Assembly (NCBI GenBank): GCA_965153455.1
Contig: OZ234493.1
Coordinates: forward strand, 3,906,001-3,970,000
Origin: Sphagnum compactum
Taxonomy: Eukaryota > Bryophyta > Sphagnopsida > Sphagnales
DNA length: 64,000 bases
Direction: 5' to 3'
Part shown: positions 37,579 to 50,434 of the stretch, in pieces
Layout: every line of letters starts with the position of its first letter
Numbering within the stretch: position 1 is the stretch's first letter
Translations under genes and position numbers: made by a program
The notes under the pieces: generated by a model
What the model was told of the DNA's origin: nothing
The model's database searches: none
What the model saw: only the letters and a program-made list of their open reading frames with translations

Positions 37579-38410
37579 CTCTCCTCTTTAAGTTCTTCTT
37601 TCCCAACCACCTCCCTGCCTCCTGCAGTTGCTGAAACTGCAACCAACAAGAAGCCTTCAGAAGACACGCCCCCCCAAAAAAAACCATAAAACAAACATGC
37701 AAACAAAACCAGTCCTTTCCCTCTCTCTTTTTACAGAAAACTGTAGCACCCAAACCCTAATTAGGGTTTTCAAACAGAACTTCGATAGAAAACAAAGCAG
37801 CAACCTCTTTTTCCAACGCAACGGAAACTACTAGCGAGAACTGCATCCAGCAGCAAAACCCAACAAAAAAAACCTACCAAAAGAGCTTAAGAACAAAAAC
37901 AGTCTACAGAAGAAAAGGAAGGAAGTAAGGTATGATGTATCTATCTATGTAGTGTTTCCACCTAAACCAAAAAATTAAAAAAATCAAATAAAATCAGTCA
38001 GCATGGTGAGGACATGCATTTCCTTTACCTGGAGAAGAATAGAAAACTCAAAAGCTTCCCCTTCAGTTCATATCAAGAACACCCCTGATTGTTTTCTTCA
38101 CCATAAGCGGAAAAGAAAAAAGCTGGTCGTTTTCTCCCCTTCTCGTCCTTGTCCTTTCCCCTTTCCAAACGCCAGTTTCAAAACCCACGAGAGACTACTC
38201 TTGAGTCGCAAATCAAGCGGGATGATGATGATGATGGTGAGTGTGAGGGCAAAGAAGGAGAACATTAGCGACGGCTTTTGTTGCTCCTCCTTGTTCTGCG
38301 CAGAAGAAGCTCCGCTCTTACAATGGCAGCAGCAGCCAAAACACAACACGGCAAAAGCGGCGCCAAAAGAAAGGCAGCAAATTTCGCTGCCAAAAACAAC
38401 CGACAAGGAA
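37579..38410 (-). promoter_or_regulatory. Probable 5' leader and promoter of the FLX-like gene
   Basis: CT/AG-rich sequence upstream of the FLX-like start. A palindromic pair of telo-box motifs, AAACCCTAATTAGGGTTTT, lies at about 37,751-37,770. An ATG trinucleotide run occurs near 38,221-38,236. The + strand open frame across this region runs into the minisatellite and is not considered real. Confidence 0.4.
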
Positions 38411-38417
38411 CAAAGAA

Positions 38418-39745
38418 GAGATTGTGTTGGCATCTCAAATCCAAAGGCCATGAGATTGACGTGGCGTATGCCAATTGGTGTCGTTATAGGAGATTGTATT
38501 GGCATTTCGAATCCAAAGGCCATGAGATTGACGTGGCGTATGCCAATTGGTGTCGTTATAGGAGATTGTATTGGCATTTCGAATCCAAAGGCCATGAGAT
38601 TGACGTGGCGTATGCCAAAATTGGTTCGTTATAGGAGACTGTATTGGCATCTCGAATCCAAAGGCCATGAGATTGACGTGGCATATGCCAATTGGTTGGA
38701 TAGGCAACTCACCCTTGCTTTTGTTGGCATCTCAATCCAAAGACATTAGATATGATGTGGCCTATTTTTTGCCTAGTGGGTTTTGTTGAGGGGCTTAGTA
38801 ACGACCTTTTTTTTGGGTTGGCATCTCGATTGAAAGGCCATGAAATTGGATGTGGCATATTTTGCCTATTCATGGGTTGTTTATTGGCTCACTTTTCACA
38901 ACCTTATTTTGTTGGCATCTCAATCCAAAGGCCACACAAGATTGGTGTGGTGTATTTGCATGTTGGGTTGTTAGAGGCCAACAACCTTAGTTTCTTGGCA
39001 TCTCAATCCAAATGCCAAGAGACTGGTGTGGTATATATTGCATGTTGGGTTGTTATCATGGGCCAACTACATAGTTTTGCTAGCATCTCAATCCAAAGGC
39101 CATGAGACCGGTGTGGTATAATTTTGCATGTTGGGTTGTTATAGGCCAACCACCTTATTTTTGTTGGCATCTCAATCCAAAGGCCATGAAATTGACATGG
39201 CATAATGTCTATTGGCATCTCAATCCAAAGGCCATGATATTGACATGGCATAATATCTATTGGCATCTCAATCCAAAGGCCATGATATTGATATGGCATG
39301 ATGTCTTTTGGCATCTCAATTTAAAGGTCATGAGATGGATCGATCATGGCATATGCCAAAGTTGGGTTGGTGTGGGCCAATGACCTCTTCTTTTTTTTTT
39401 TGGCAATCCAAAGGCCATCATGAGATTGATGTGATTTATGTCTATTGGGTTGTTGTGGGCCAATGACCTTATTTTGATGGCATCTCAATCCAATGGCAAT
39501 GAGATGGATATTGTGTTGGGTTGTTGCGGGTCATACCCTTTTTTTTTTGGGCATCTCAATCGAAAGGCCATAAGATGGACATGGAATATTTTGCCTATGG
39601 GGTTGTTATGGGACAACAATGACTATCTTTTGTTGACATCTCAATCCAAAGTGCATGAGATTGACATAGCATGTGCCTATTGGGTTGATGTGGGCCAAGG
39701 ACCTCGATTTTTTGGCATCTCAATCCAAAGTTCCATTCTTCACAA
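38418..39745. repeat. 72-bp minisatellite, homogeneous at one end and decayed at the other
   Basis: Four nearly identical units begin at about 38,418, 38,490, 38,562 and 38,635 (period 72-73). Diverged units continue to about 39,745 with spacing 46-95 bp, roughly 18 copies in all. The core is GGCATCTCAATCCAAAGGCC then ATGAGATTGACRTGGCRTA. The homogeneous units contain an 8-bp inverted repeat ATTGGCAT...ATGCCAAT; many units contain ATCTCA...TGAGAT. Because 72 is divisible by three, long open frames appear on both strands; these look like by-products. It lies about 0.8 kb upstream of the FLX-like start codon. Confidence 0.92.
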
Positions 39746-39749
39746 GTTC

Positions 39750-42600
39750 TCAATCTAGATGGACTTGAGAGATATTTGGATGATAAATTTGTGGAAATTT
39801 GTATGCATTTTTTTATTTAAAAGGGATGACAATTAGCTTGTTGTTGAAAACACATGACACACCTCACAAACGAGCATTTTTTTTATGGTTGGGTCTTTGG
39901 GATGGATGCATGTGAAGCATAACTCTTAATTTGATTTACGCATTCACCTTTTAAATGTAATTATGTAGTGGATGAGTGGAACTATATGTTATCGTTATTT
40001 TAGGAAATGGTTATTATATCAAAAACAACATAGTTTAAAAACTATTTGGTTACTTATTATAATTGGATTTCTCCAAAGTGGGTATGCATTCCACCTCTCA
40101 AACACACCTAGTTAAATCCATGTTGAACATATTTATAACATGGTTGTGTTATTTGACTGTAACATTTAAAATATTTTTTTGTTGCATTATTTTGTAATTT
40201 TGAATTTTTGTCAAACACAAGATAAATATATTTTGCATCTTTTTATTCATGCTCTAATTGATTTTCTATAATTTAAATTGTTTGAACTTTTGTTTCATAT
40301 AACGAGAATTCTTGAAATGCTTGTTAATTTTTGTAACTTCTTATAAAGGTGTATAATCTTGCATTTGAATTGATGAACCCTTGTGTACACAAGGTTTATA
40401 TGGTTTATTTATAGACAAGTGTGAGGCAAACAATGAAAAACAAATAAAATTGAATAAACAACACACTTTCACATCTCTCTCTAATTTGCGATGCCTTTCA
40501 TGGTTTTTAGTTAACTTATCAATCCAAATGTGAGTCTACATCTTTGTTTTTCTATAATTCTTTATATATGGTTGTTGGATGGTGGATAGGCTGGTATATA
40601 ATATGCTCCTAGAAATTTAAACATGGTGACGCAAGGTACACAAATGTTTTACCAATTCCTATTATTACTATTCAAGCTACTATGCTTGCCATGAAGCCTA
40701 AGAAATTTCACCAAGTCATGCAAGAAAATGACATTGATGCTTTGGTTTATCAAGAAAATGAAGGTATGTTTGCACAGTTTCACCAATCTATTTTGGATAT
40801 GAGCCATTGGACCCGTGATTTGTTGGATGCCACTATTGACACTACATGATTAAAATAGTTTTCTCTTATGTTTATTTGTGGCTTTAGGTCCTTCGACCAT
40901 CTAAATTATGAGGAAAAAATAATTTGATATGTTGGATGAAATTGATGATAACATGATATTGTGATACATGTTGATTCCATCATCATTGAAAAAAACATGT
41001 TAATGATGATTCCATCAAAGATCTAGATAATAAATTTGTTTTTACCAATGCTAGCAAGTCCCCTACTCAACTAAATCCAAATAATCTTGCACACTCAATG
41101 ATGTTTATTAGATTTAAGTCAATAGTTACAATTTTTTTTATTCCAAAAACTAAGTTGGCGTGTATCCAAGAATTTTGTGATGAAATGGCTACAACACAAT
41201 TTGCATATTTTTATAATACCAATAATCAAGTTGCTTACAAATGACCAATTGCACCAATCCTACCTCTAAGACATGTGGAGCTTCAAGTTTCTACTAAGAA
41301 ACATATGATATGGTTGTTGAACAACATCAATTTTTGTGCCCCTATTTTAGTGTAAATGTGGTAGACAAGAGCATGTTTATATGATGATATCATTGAAACA
41401 TGTTGAACCCAAGTGCTTAATGGTAATTGACCATTAAAAGGTGAAAAACCATTGGTCAATCCCTTTCCTTTGGTCCTCTTTTACCACAATAAATTGTCGA
41501 CGATGTGATAATTGGCACAAGGCAAGACTTGTCCATTAATTTCCACTAGAATGTTAAGCATCAACAAAATTGATGGAATTGCAAAAGCTTTTTATGAGGT
41601 GCACATGCCTTCCTAATAATAAATAAACAACATGCAAAGGTTCCATTATAAGGGTTGGCCATGTGATTTTGTTCATGGTCAACATTTGTATGTCTTTTTT
41701 CGAAGCCAATCTTTCATCCCTTATCATGGGTAGGTTTTATTATTTTTGCAAGGAAATGAAAAATACTAGTTATGAAACTACAATGGCAATAATCACCTTT
41801 TATTTTGTTAGAAAGATGATGGTTGAAGCAACAAATGAATTTGTTGTCAATCCCCAGGTACCACATTATTGGCAAAAAAATTAAGGGTGGTGATGGAATA
41901 TGAAAGATTGAATAGTTGATGAAACCACTTTCAACAATTGTTTTTCACTATGTGGTCTTTTCGTTCTTGCCAGAAGGAGCCCAAATTCAAACTCGAGTGA
42001 AAGCATGGTCGAGTGGTTCATTTTTAATGTCACAACGGTGATTTCTACAAGGTGCATTGTGTTTAAATGCTTGTGATGAATAACATAATTTTCAATTTGT
42101 CAATTAACAATTGATAGTACATTAACATGATGATTGTGTATAATTATATGTATAATTATGTATATGTATAATTATTTTTTGAAAACAATGCATTCATTAT
42201 CAATAATGGACTTTTGAAGTTCAAAAATATGGATTGGTTGACTAACTAGATTGTTATTAAATTGAAGAATTCATATTAAATTTCATTCCAAAAAATTTTA
42301 TAGTGATTAAATATGCTTTGATTTGAATAATAAAATTAAGTGTGAAATCATTTTCTTTCAAAATTTAACCAAATGGTAGCTAGTTATGTACTTTTAAAGG
42401 GTCAAAATTGGACTTTATTTGCAAAAGCCTTTTTTAAATGGATTTTTTAATTCCTCAAAAAAAAATTGTGCCTAATTAACATGTTTTAAAAATCTCTATT
42501 AACTTTTTCTTTCACTCATATGGATTTTATAGCTTTTCCTTTTATAATTTCCAAGAAGCATCCACCATAACATATGAAATCATTAATTGTTTATATAGGT
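39750..42600. other. AT-rich transposon-derived stretch
   Basis: AT-rich and stop-rich. A broken coding-like segment on + near 40,640-40,850 (AMKPKKFHQVMQ) and another at 41,040-41,250 suggest decayed mobile-element protein, but I cannot assign a family. No gene recognised. Confidence 0.45.
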
Positions 42601-42614
42601 TTTGACTTATGTTT

Positions 42615-43560
42615 AGAAGGTTTCTTAAGTGGTTGAACAAAACTCCCAATTGTGTCTACTAATTACCATACATTATGAGTATTTTTAAACTCCACCAACT
42701 CTCTTATGGATGGTCTACCAATGATCATGAATTTATTATTCTTGCTAAATTCATTTGTGTGGCTTCCCTGGCCTTGAACCTAATCATGAAGGAATGGGCC
42801 AAATTGCATTTTAGCGTTTATACGAATTTTATGAAAGTTAACATTTATATAATTTGGTTTATTGATTTATATTTGACTTTCTCATTAACCTACTGAAGCA
42901 CATTCATAATATTTTCATGGTAAACATGCCCACTGCTATGAGGCAATCCCCTTGATTGAAACAGACAACTTAGGCGATGTTATTTTATGGGTGATTAATA
43001 CCACCTTTGATCACTAATGCCTTTCAAAGCACATTCGTGAACTAATTTTATGGGTCAAATTAAATTCATGGAAGCAAAAATGTGACCGAGCTAAATGGTC
43101 TAATTATAAACCAAAAGGTGTTCATTGGATTGGGTTTAACAACATAAGATTAAATGCAATTAATATTTGGTTGATGAACCATTCATTTACCTTGTTAGGA
43201 AGCAAAGTTTGGAAACAAATAGTTAAAATCCCAATGGGATTTTCTTGCTCACAAAGTTCGTGTAATTTATAATTTATTGTTTTATAAATGTAAATTCATC
43301 CAAAGGTTGGCAAAATTGGGGAAAGTTTTTGATATGGAAAAAATCAAATACATTTTAAAATATACTTATGATATTTGTTAGATCAATATAAGTGATGCTA
43401 CCCAATTTTTGGACCCTATTGCTTTTAAAAATGAAAATAATCCATTTTGGATTTACCCCTTCCAAGTTGTGGAAATCAAAACAAAGATTGATGTTTTTCT
43501 ATTATGACATTAAGGCCCATTTAATGAGTTTTGATATCAAAATAAAGGAGGTGTTTGAAG
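42615..43560 (+). pseudogene. Reverse transcriptase relic, Penelope-like
   Basis: Translation in two + frames gives a broken RT domain. 42,620-42,730 contains LPYIMSIFKLHQ, matching the P-x-I-x-x-x-x-K-x-H-K block upstream of the palm. About 42,918-43,258 is nearly continuous with HCYEAIPLIETDNL (motif A neighbourhood), KWSNYKPKGVHWIG, then KVWKQIVKIPMGFSCS. The I-P-M-G-x-x-C/S block is typical of Penelope-like RTs. After a frameshift comes FIQRLAKLGKV, a damaged Y-x-D-D region (YTYDIC, stop, IN), then TQFLDP and NNPFWIYPF. Catalytic aspartates are lost or damaged, with stops and frameshifts, so it is inactive. No endonuclease domain was seen. Confidence 0.62.
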
Positions 43561-43564
43561 GGTA

Positions 43565-46500
43565 AAATAATAGTCAAAGGAGCCATCCAAGTGAGTGGAC
43601 ATTCTTTGAAACTGTGTTTTTGTATGTTTGAAATATCATAAGGGAAATATAATAGTTTGGATTGTCATAATTTGTTTTGGAATATTTTTCATTAATTGCA
43701 AAGTGTACATGTTCAAAACTTGACACAAATCAAAAATGTTTTTGCAGGTTGAAAGCACTCAAACCTCAAAAATGAACAGTCCTTGTTTTTTTCAAACGTC
43801 CTTTTTTTCTACCAAATGTGCACCGTTCTTTTTGAAAATTGGAAAGGATTTTAACATTGATGATTAGAAGGGTAAAAGGACTTGAACTGATGAAAATTAT
43901 TTTTACAACCCATTTGAGCACATTTCATTCAAAAGTGTTTTTGACCCTAAAAATTATAGATTGTGAAAATGTGGCTTTAACAAAAGTTGTTCATATATAT
44001 GTGATAGATGGCATGAATGCATAATATACATGATATGAAATCAATTTGTAATCAAAATGTATTCATATGTAAAATGTAGTGCTAAATGGGGTATTCAAAA
44101 TACAAAATTTTAAGTTATAAACCAATGTAGGAATGACATGTGTCATGTGTAATCCTTGGAAAAGGACTTTTACCTTGGCACCTCTGGCTCCTTTGACTGT
44201 GATTTCACCTTGAAAGAAGATTTTGTTTAAAGAATTTTCTTTTACACAATTTGTCAAATTCCATTTTAATTGTCTAGTTTCACATTGTGCACACTTTTTC
44301 TCTTTCTTTCTTGCAAGTTTTTTCTTTCTATGAATGGTCTTGATGGTTGCAAAATTTTCTTCTTTTTCCACAAATTGTAAGTCTACAAAGTCTTTCCATT
44401 CCAAATTTTAGTTTGTTGTTATTTAGGTTGTGGGTGTGAATATGAAGTTACAAGAGGTTGGAGCATGTTGGAATATGCAACAACCAACTTTCCTTACATT
44501 GTTTCTTGTGATTATATACATGTTTAGCTATGCACAATATTTAAAAAAATCAGAAATTTTTTCCTTGCAAAGATTGTTTATTTTCTTACTTTTGCATTAA
44601 ATAGACTCCTTTATTTTCACATTTATGTTAGTATATTTTAATTTTCTCTTAACATTATTCCTCAATTCTGCACTCATCAAATTTTTCCTCTACTTTCACC
44701 TTTATGGTAATTTATTATTTTGTTCTTCTTAGCACTGTTATGCGTTCATTAGACTTTTCCTCTTGTTTCACATGTATGCTAGTATTTTCTATTGTTGCTA
44801 TTAACACTCTTACACTAGATACTAAAATCTTTAAAAAACTTCGGAGCCCTTCTAGCACACTTGTTAATAGGTTAGACATGTTTCTTCCTATTTAAAATGA
44901 GTGAATGACTCAAGTTGAACTTGTCTAAATTTGAGACAATGATGTTCTTGTTTTGGAAGGAAATTATGCAAATATGTATAGGGGGATTTCTTGGGTAATT
45001 TTTAGATTTTTTCAATGTGTCCTTTGATTCATTGTTTGGATTTTTGCAAAGAACATAAATACACATTGCACCCCATAGACTAATTTTACAAGTTAGTTAA
45101 GGTTTTAACGTTTTAACCCTTTGTGGTGATTTTGTATCCTTTTTAATGTAATAAACAACTTCCCACCCCCAAATAGTTTAGATTACATTATGAATTACAA
45201 GATCTATAAATTTGTTTTAGATCACACCTTTAACCAAAACTTGAAATTCCATGCATACAGCTTTATTTCATAGATTTGTGTTATTGTGTGTGCATTGAAC
45301 TAATACAACTAAAAGCACATTAACAAACATTTGCCTCAAATACTGAATTACAAATCTACCCTAAATCACACCCAACACCAAACACTTTTTTTTATATGAC
45401 AAAATACTTTATTTGAATGTATAATATACATCAAACCCATGATTGAGCACATTTAGAATATCCTTGATTGAGATCTTTTGAATTGCCAAAAACATTTTCT
45501 CTCATAAAATGTTTAGTCAAAAGATTTCATTAGAGGAAGATGTTTGGTCGTTTGGCCATGGGTTTTTTGAGCTATTCAAATGTTTGTTGATGGGGGTGTG
45601 TTTGGTGATAAACATAGTTACCTTAGCATGTTAGGAATCATCAACCCTAACAAAAATTAACATAGTTTGTGGAGAATTGTAAATCATTATAAGAAAGTAG
45701 CCAAAAAAACTATGTTATTTTAAATGTGGCAAAATTTTCTCACAAAGTTTTTTGTTTTTGTTCCTATGCTTTAACTTGTGCACACACAAAGAGGTGGTGT
45801 GGATGAGTTAAACTTTCTAACATAGTTCTTGCATTTGTATTCCACATACTACATCTTGAAATGATGTTCATGATTTAGTTTGTATTGCATTGTTTCAACG
45901 TGTGACAACAACAAAATTACTTTAATAATAATTTTCTTGTCCTATATTTTTCATATCATAGTTTTGTTCATATTCTAGGCACACTTCTCCTTTGCAAAAT
46001 GTCTTCGAGTTCATGTCTTAAAGGAATTTATCAAGAGGCAATCTCCATATGGCGCATCAAGGTTGTGCAATTTAGATGGTTCAACATACAATTTGAACTT
46101 TGAACTTTGTTTGGCCATGTAGCACCCCTAAGTCCCCTAGTCATTTCCTAGTTTGTTTTTCAGTTCCCCCCATGTGACGAGTTCTCCTTACCTTGCCCGT
46201 TTGTTCGTTGTTGTCCCCAAGTTGTTATTGCCTACTTTCTTTCCTTTTGTTGGTTCCATAAGTCTTGTTCCCTATCTTGAGAAGAAAGAAAACAATGACT
46301 ACACATACTTGAGAATTTAGTTGTTGCTCAGGAGTAATTGATTGATCATATGATTTGCACATTGATGTTGTTTTGAAAGATGTCGTCAAACAACTGAAGT
46401 TTCAACAAAATTCTGAACCTCTAATCCAAAACCATGTCCAAAGTGTGTGTCGTTGGTGTTCCATATGGCATATAACCATAACCTTGCACAAAGTTATTCA

Positions 46501-47450
46501 CATAGCAACTAATCCACATAGTTATATCTAAATGTGATTGATTTCTCTTACCTAGTTGACAATACACATGATGTGAGAAAATTGAATTGAAGAGGATTTA
46601 ATATTGCAGAGCTGACAAGCTTCTCAGCAATCAAGCTGAACTCAAGAGGAAATTCAAAAGAGGGGAAAGACAAACATAAAAGAAGAGACTGAAAAGGACA
46701 TAAATCTGTTCATCGGGAATTGCAAACAAGAAAACAGGAAACTTGAAGAAACAGTTCATGCAAATCAGTGACTAATCTGTTGCAGTATAGAAACCGAATC
46801 AGGTAACTTATCAATTCCACAATGAGAGCATGTTGTTGAGAAAATAGGAAAATTGTGAGTGACTGGTGCACACAGGACCTTTTTTAAGTGCATGAGTTTG
46901 TTTCTATAATATGGGTACAAGAAAGTCACATAATACAAATCTCTGCAGAACCTTTCTGATGCTAAGCATTCTCAAAATCTCCACTGCTCCTTGATTGCTG
47001 GACTTAAAATTGTGACTATCTAAACAATTTGGTGATACTGGGCAGAAAGGGATCGCTACAGCCAATTGCTTAACCATCTGCTATTTACCAAGCATGGCTC
47101 AGAGTTATTGATAGATGTGGAAAAAAAACTTTGCTCATCAAAAATCGGTCAAGGTGCAAGCTCCATCCATCACTCCATCATTCTTACATCTCTACATGGC
47201 TTGCAAGCCATTCTCACTAAAATAGTTGGGCTACCCAATTTTCACTCTCCGGGCAAAACTTGAACCCCTCTTGAAGAAAATTAAAGAGCACAAAAAAATT
47301 GTGTATAGACAAAGTAATATCCCTGTTCTGCCCCTTTGGAGTGAACAGAGTAATGGATGAAAAAGCCACAGAACAGCTGCATCACTCACTACTGTCATTT
47401 TCCCTTTTCATCTCCCTCCACAATCTTCAAACACAGACTTTCTATTGTCC
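43565..47450. other. AT-rich gene-free stretch
   Basis: Low-complexity AT-rich DNA, less so after about 46,600 where the 3' flank of the ARID-ELM2 gene begins. Open frames are short and unlike known proteins. The first ~300 bases may be the 3' part of the Penelope-like relic. Confidence 0.5.
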
Positions 47451-47456
47451 CTGGGT

Positions 47457-50434
47457 TCATTCATCCCCAAAAAGTTCTGCAATCATCCCCTCTGTGGAAA
47501 GAAGCTTATCTCTCTCAAAAGTGGGTGCAATCTCTATCACGGGTTCTCCCCAAATCTCTGCATAATTTGGGTCCGTTTGAGTCGCAGCCTGGCCATCCGT
47601 AAGGGCAGATTGGATGTGAGTGACTGGATCTGCACCCTGCACAGATGGGTATGCGGCGTTAGCCCATTGAGGATGTTCCCATGGAAGTGAGACCTTTCCT
47701 TGTGAAGTACTCCCCTCCTCTGTTGCACAATGCTTGCCCTTCCATTCCACATCCAAATGAAAGGCTTTCTCATCACTCTGTTGAATGTATTGTTTCTGGA
47801 TATCAGCACCTTCATTGTCGTCATCTCCAAGTGATTGGAAGTGTAAAAAATTGCCTGCTGGTCCTTTAGTATGGAGAAAAAGATTTTCTTGTCTTCTAGA
47901 ATTTTGAAGGTGAGTCGCTTTCATCCTGTCAGGATGGACTTCATAAGGATCCCTAAACTCTCCACTTCCATGATCCTCGTGATCAGAATCATCACTGCTG
48001 TCCTCATCACTCTCACTGTCAACAAGCTCCGTCTCATCATCATCACTATCTATTTTTGCACCACTGACCCGGTTTTGGAGAGCACGACGCCGCAACACAA
48101 AAACATTGAAGTAGTAACTAACAAGCTCAGAATGGCTCCTATCTGGGAAGACAGTGGGAAGCTCATCCCAAAAGTTTTTGTTCTGTGAGGGTGGATTGAG
48201 CCGGACAATCGCCTTAAAAGTTCTCTCTTCCTTTTTTGTCCATTGAGTGGCCACACACTCACCCATTTGGTCAAAACCCCACAGTTCAAATGTCTGCCCA
48301 ATCTCGCCAAAGAGCTTCTGACGCTCAGCCTCAATATGCAGCCTCACACACTCCTGTGACCCAGGAACAGGACAGAAACAAGAAGGCTGCCTCCCACGGC
48401 CATCTCTAGATTTATTCACTACCCTTTTACTCTCCGAGAGTGGCCACATTTTGGAACCAAGCCATTTGGTGGAGTCGTAGCTTTCTTCATCGCTGCTTTG
48501 GGTGTCATCATCGCCCCCTGATTTCGCATGGCCACTCTCACCTGAGTAACGTGTGATATCTTGTGACCTCCACGGTAACACATGTGCCTGAAAGTTTGGT
48601 CCTATTGGAACCCTCTTCATTCGGTGGTCAGCAAATGGTGACTGTGAACCATATTGTGCTAATCTCTCTCGAGTGGCTTGTAATTTCTCCTTTGCTTGAG
48701 GCTTTGGTTGAACTGGATCCTCATAATATACAGATGGTGGAGGCAACTGCCTTGCCTGGAAAACATGTCACCCAAAAGGAAAAGAAGGATACTCATGAGA
48801 ACGATGTTTGGTTACAATATGTTGCACAAAGTGCACATGACTGCCCCCATGCAACCTCCACAAAGGTATGGAAATTGGAATTCAGTATATACAAATACCC
48901 TCAGTGCGCAGTTGAGCAAATCTGTGAGCTTGTAACTGTTCTTAGGATGTTCTTATGATGAGAAATTATCCTGTCAATGTTGTAAGGGGATAACACACAT
49001 CCTTCAGTTTAACCTTGAAAGGTTCTTAGGGGAAAAGAAAATGTACTGCACACATGCATATGAGAGTACCTGTATCAGGCAACCATCAGCAGTCTGCAAG
49101 TCCTGCCTCCTCAGCCACAGGACAGAACGTACCCTACCTGCTAATGATTGGAAGGACTGTTCCTGGCACGATCTACCACCACTCTGGTGATGTTGAGAAG
49201 AATCAAGATCTACTGCCATTTCTTTTATCCAGCCAACCATCATATCCAGAGACTTCTCATGCAAAGGCATGGCCTTAGCACTTTGGCCACCCCCCCAGTC
49301 ATTTTGTGTTGGAGTTTGGGTAATATGGTTTAGCCCTGCTTGATTGACTTCACCTCTGCTAGGAATCTGCCGACCCACAAAATCCTCTGATGACAGTTCC
49401 TCATCACAAGTGTCTTTTCGTTCCACCTGAAATTTAAACTCCAATATACGAGGTGCATTGGGTTCCCCTGCATCAGTCGCCAGAGCTTGCAAATCGAAAG
49501 CCGTCACAGTGTCATGAGTTGTCAAGCACTTGGCATACACCAACTTCACACCCGGTCCACAATCTCTGCCAAGTCCCAAATGGTCTGCAATAGTACCCCA
49601 CAACCCAGAATCTGTGACTTTTTTGTATCCACCCAGAAGTCTCACCCATGTGTTGAGTGCAGGAAGGTTGACTTCCTTCTCTCCCATTCGAACAAGAAGA
49701 GGTTTTCCCCCTTTCAGGAGCCAGGCTTCAAGAGTTTTCCTGATGGTTTGAGTGCATGCGGTGGTGCTATCCACACAATCTATCTCTGTTCCTGGGTGCC
49801 AATTAGCCCTATTTACCTCTGTCTTGTCCTCAATGGTGTTTACATCCTGCAGAATTCCAACTTCTCCTGCCCGAGTTTCTAATTGTCTACCATCCAGTGG
49901 CCTCTCCATCACCTGCTTGGAAACTGACTCTGACGCTAGTGAAGGCTCCACACAAGCTATCACAGTGGAAGAAGAGCTTATCTGTTGTGTTGACACATCC
50001 AATGCCCTGTCAAGGCAGCTTTCTTCATTCGGTAAGTTGGCAGAGCTTTCAAGGGTTGCCATCTGACATCCCACACCATCCTGCAAAACTTCATGATCTA
50101 TATGAACTTTCGAGTCATTATGCCATATTTCCTTGCAACCTACTTTTCCACCCACCTCTCCATCACAATGAAAGGGCAAAGTAGATTCAGTGTTGGCAGT
50201 AGTAGCTGGTGTACCACTTGCCAATTCTCTTGCTGACAGCAAATCAGGAATGTCAAGGTGAAGAACATCACAGGCAATTGGCCGTAAGCTGTTGATGACC
50301 ACAGGTGCCTGAATTGAGAAAATTGGGGCAACATCTCCAGTAGATGCTTGTTGCTCCAGAGCAGACTGTCGGAGGTACTTAACAGGTTGTGATGACACAG
50401 AATGCTCAAGTGGACGCTTACATTGACTATTCAT
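47457..50434 (-). CDS. ARID-ELM2-SANT domain chromatin protein
   Basis: Two coding exons, 49070-50434 and 48755 down to 47457, join in phase 0 to give about 887 residues. An ARID domain lies at about 233-304 (LPALNTWVRLLGGYKKVTDS, GLWGTIADHLGL, KLVYAKCL). An ELM2 segment begins near 504 (VPIGPNFQAHVLPW), followed by a KWLGSKMWP block and a Cys-containing GRQPSCFCPVPGSQECVR stretch. A SANT/Myb-like domain spans about 626-680 (QWTKKEERTF, FWDELPTVFP, LVSYYFNVFVLRRR), then an acidic Ser/Asp-rich tail. This order matches the plant ARID/BRIGHT-ELM2 family (Arabidopsis At2g46040 type). ELM2-SANT pairs commonly recruit histone deacetylases and ARID binds AT-rich DNA, so a nuclear corepressor role is likely. 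The start ATG at 50,434 opens a conserved-length N-terminus of unknown function. Confidence 0.93.

Noticed and set aside
38003-38749. 248-codon open frame on + across the 72-bp array
   Set aside because: Frames are open because the unit is 72 bp; the opposite strand is equally open. No domain, and it overlaps the FLX-like leader.
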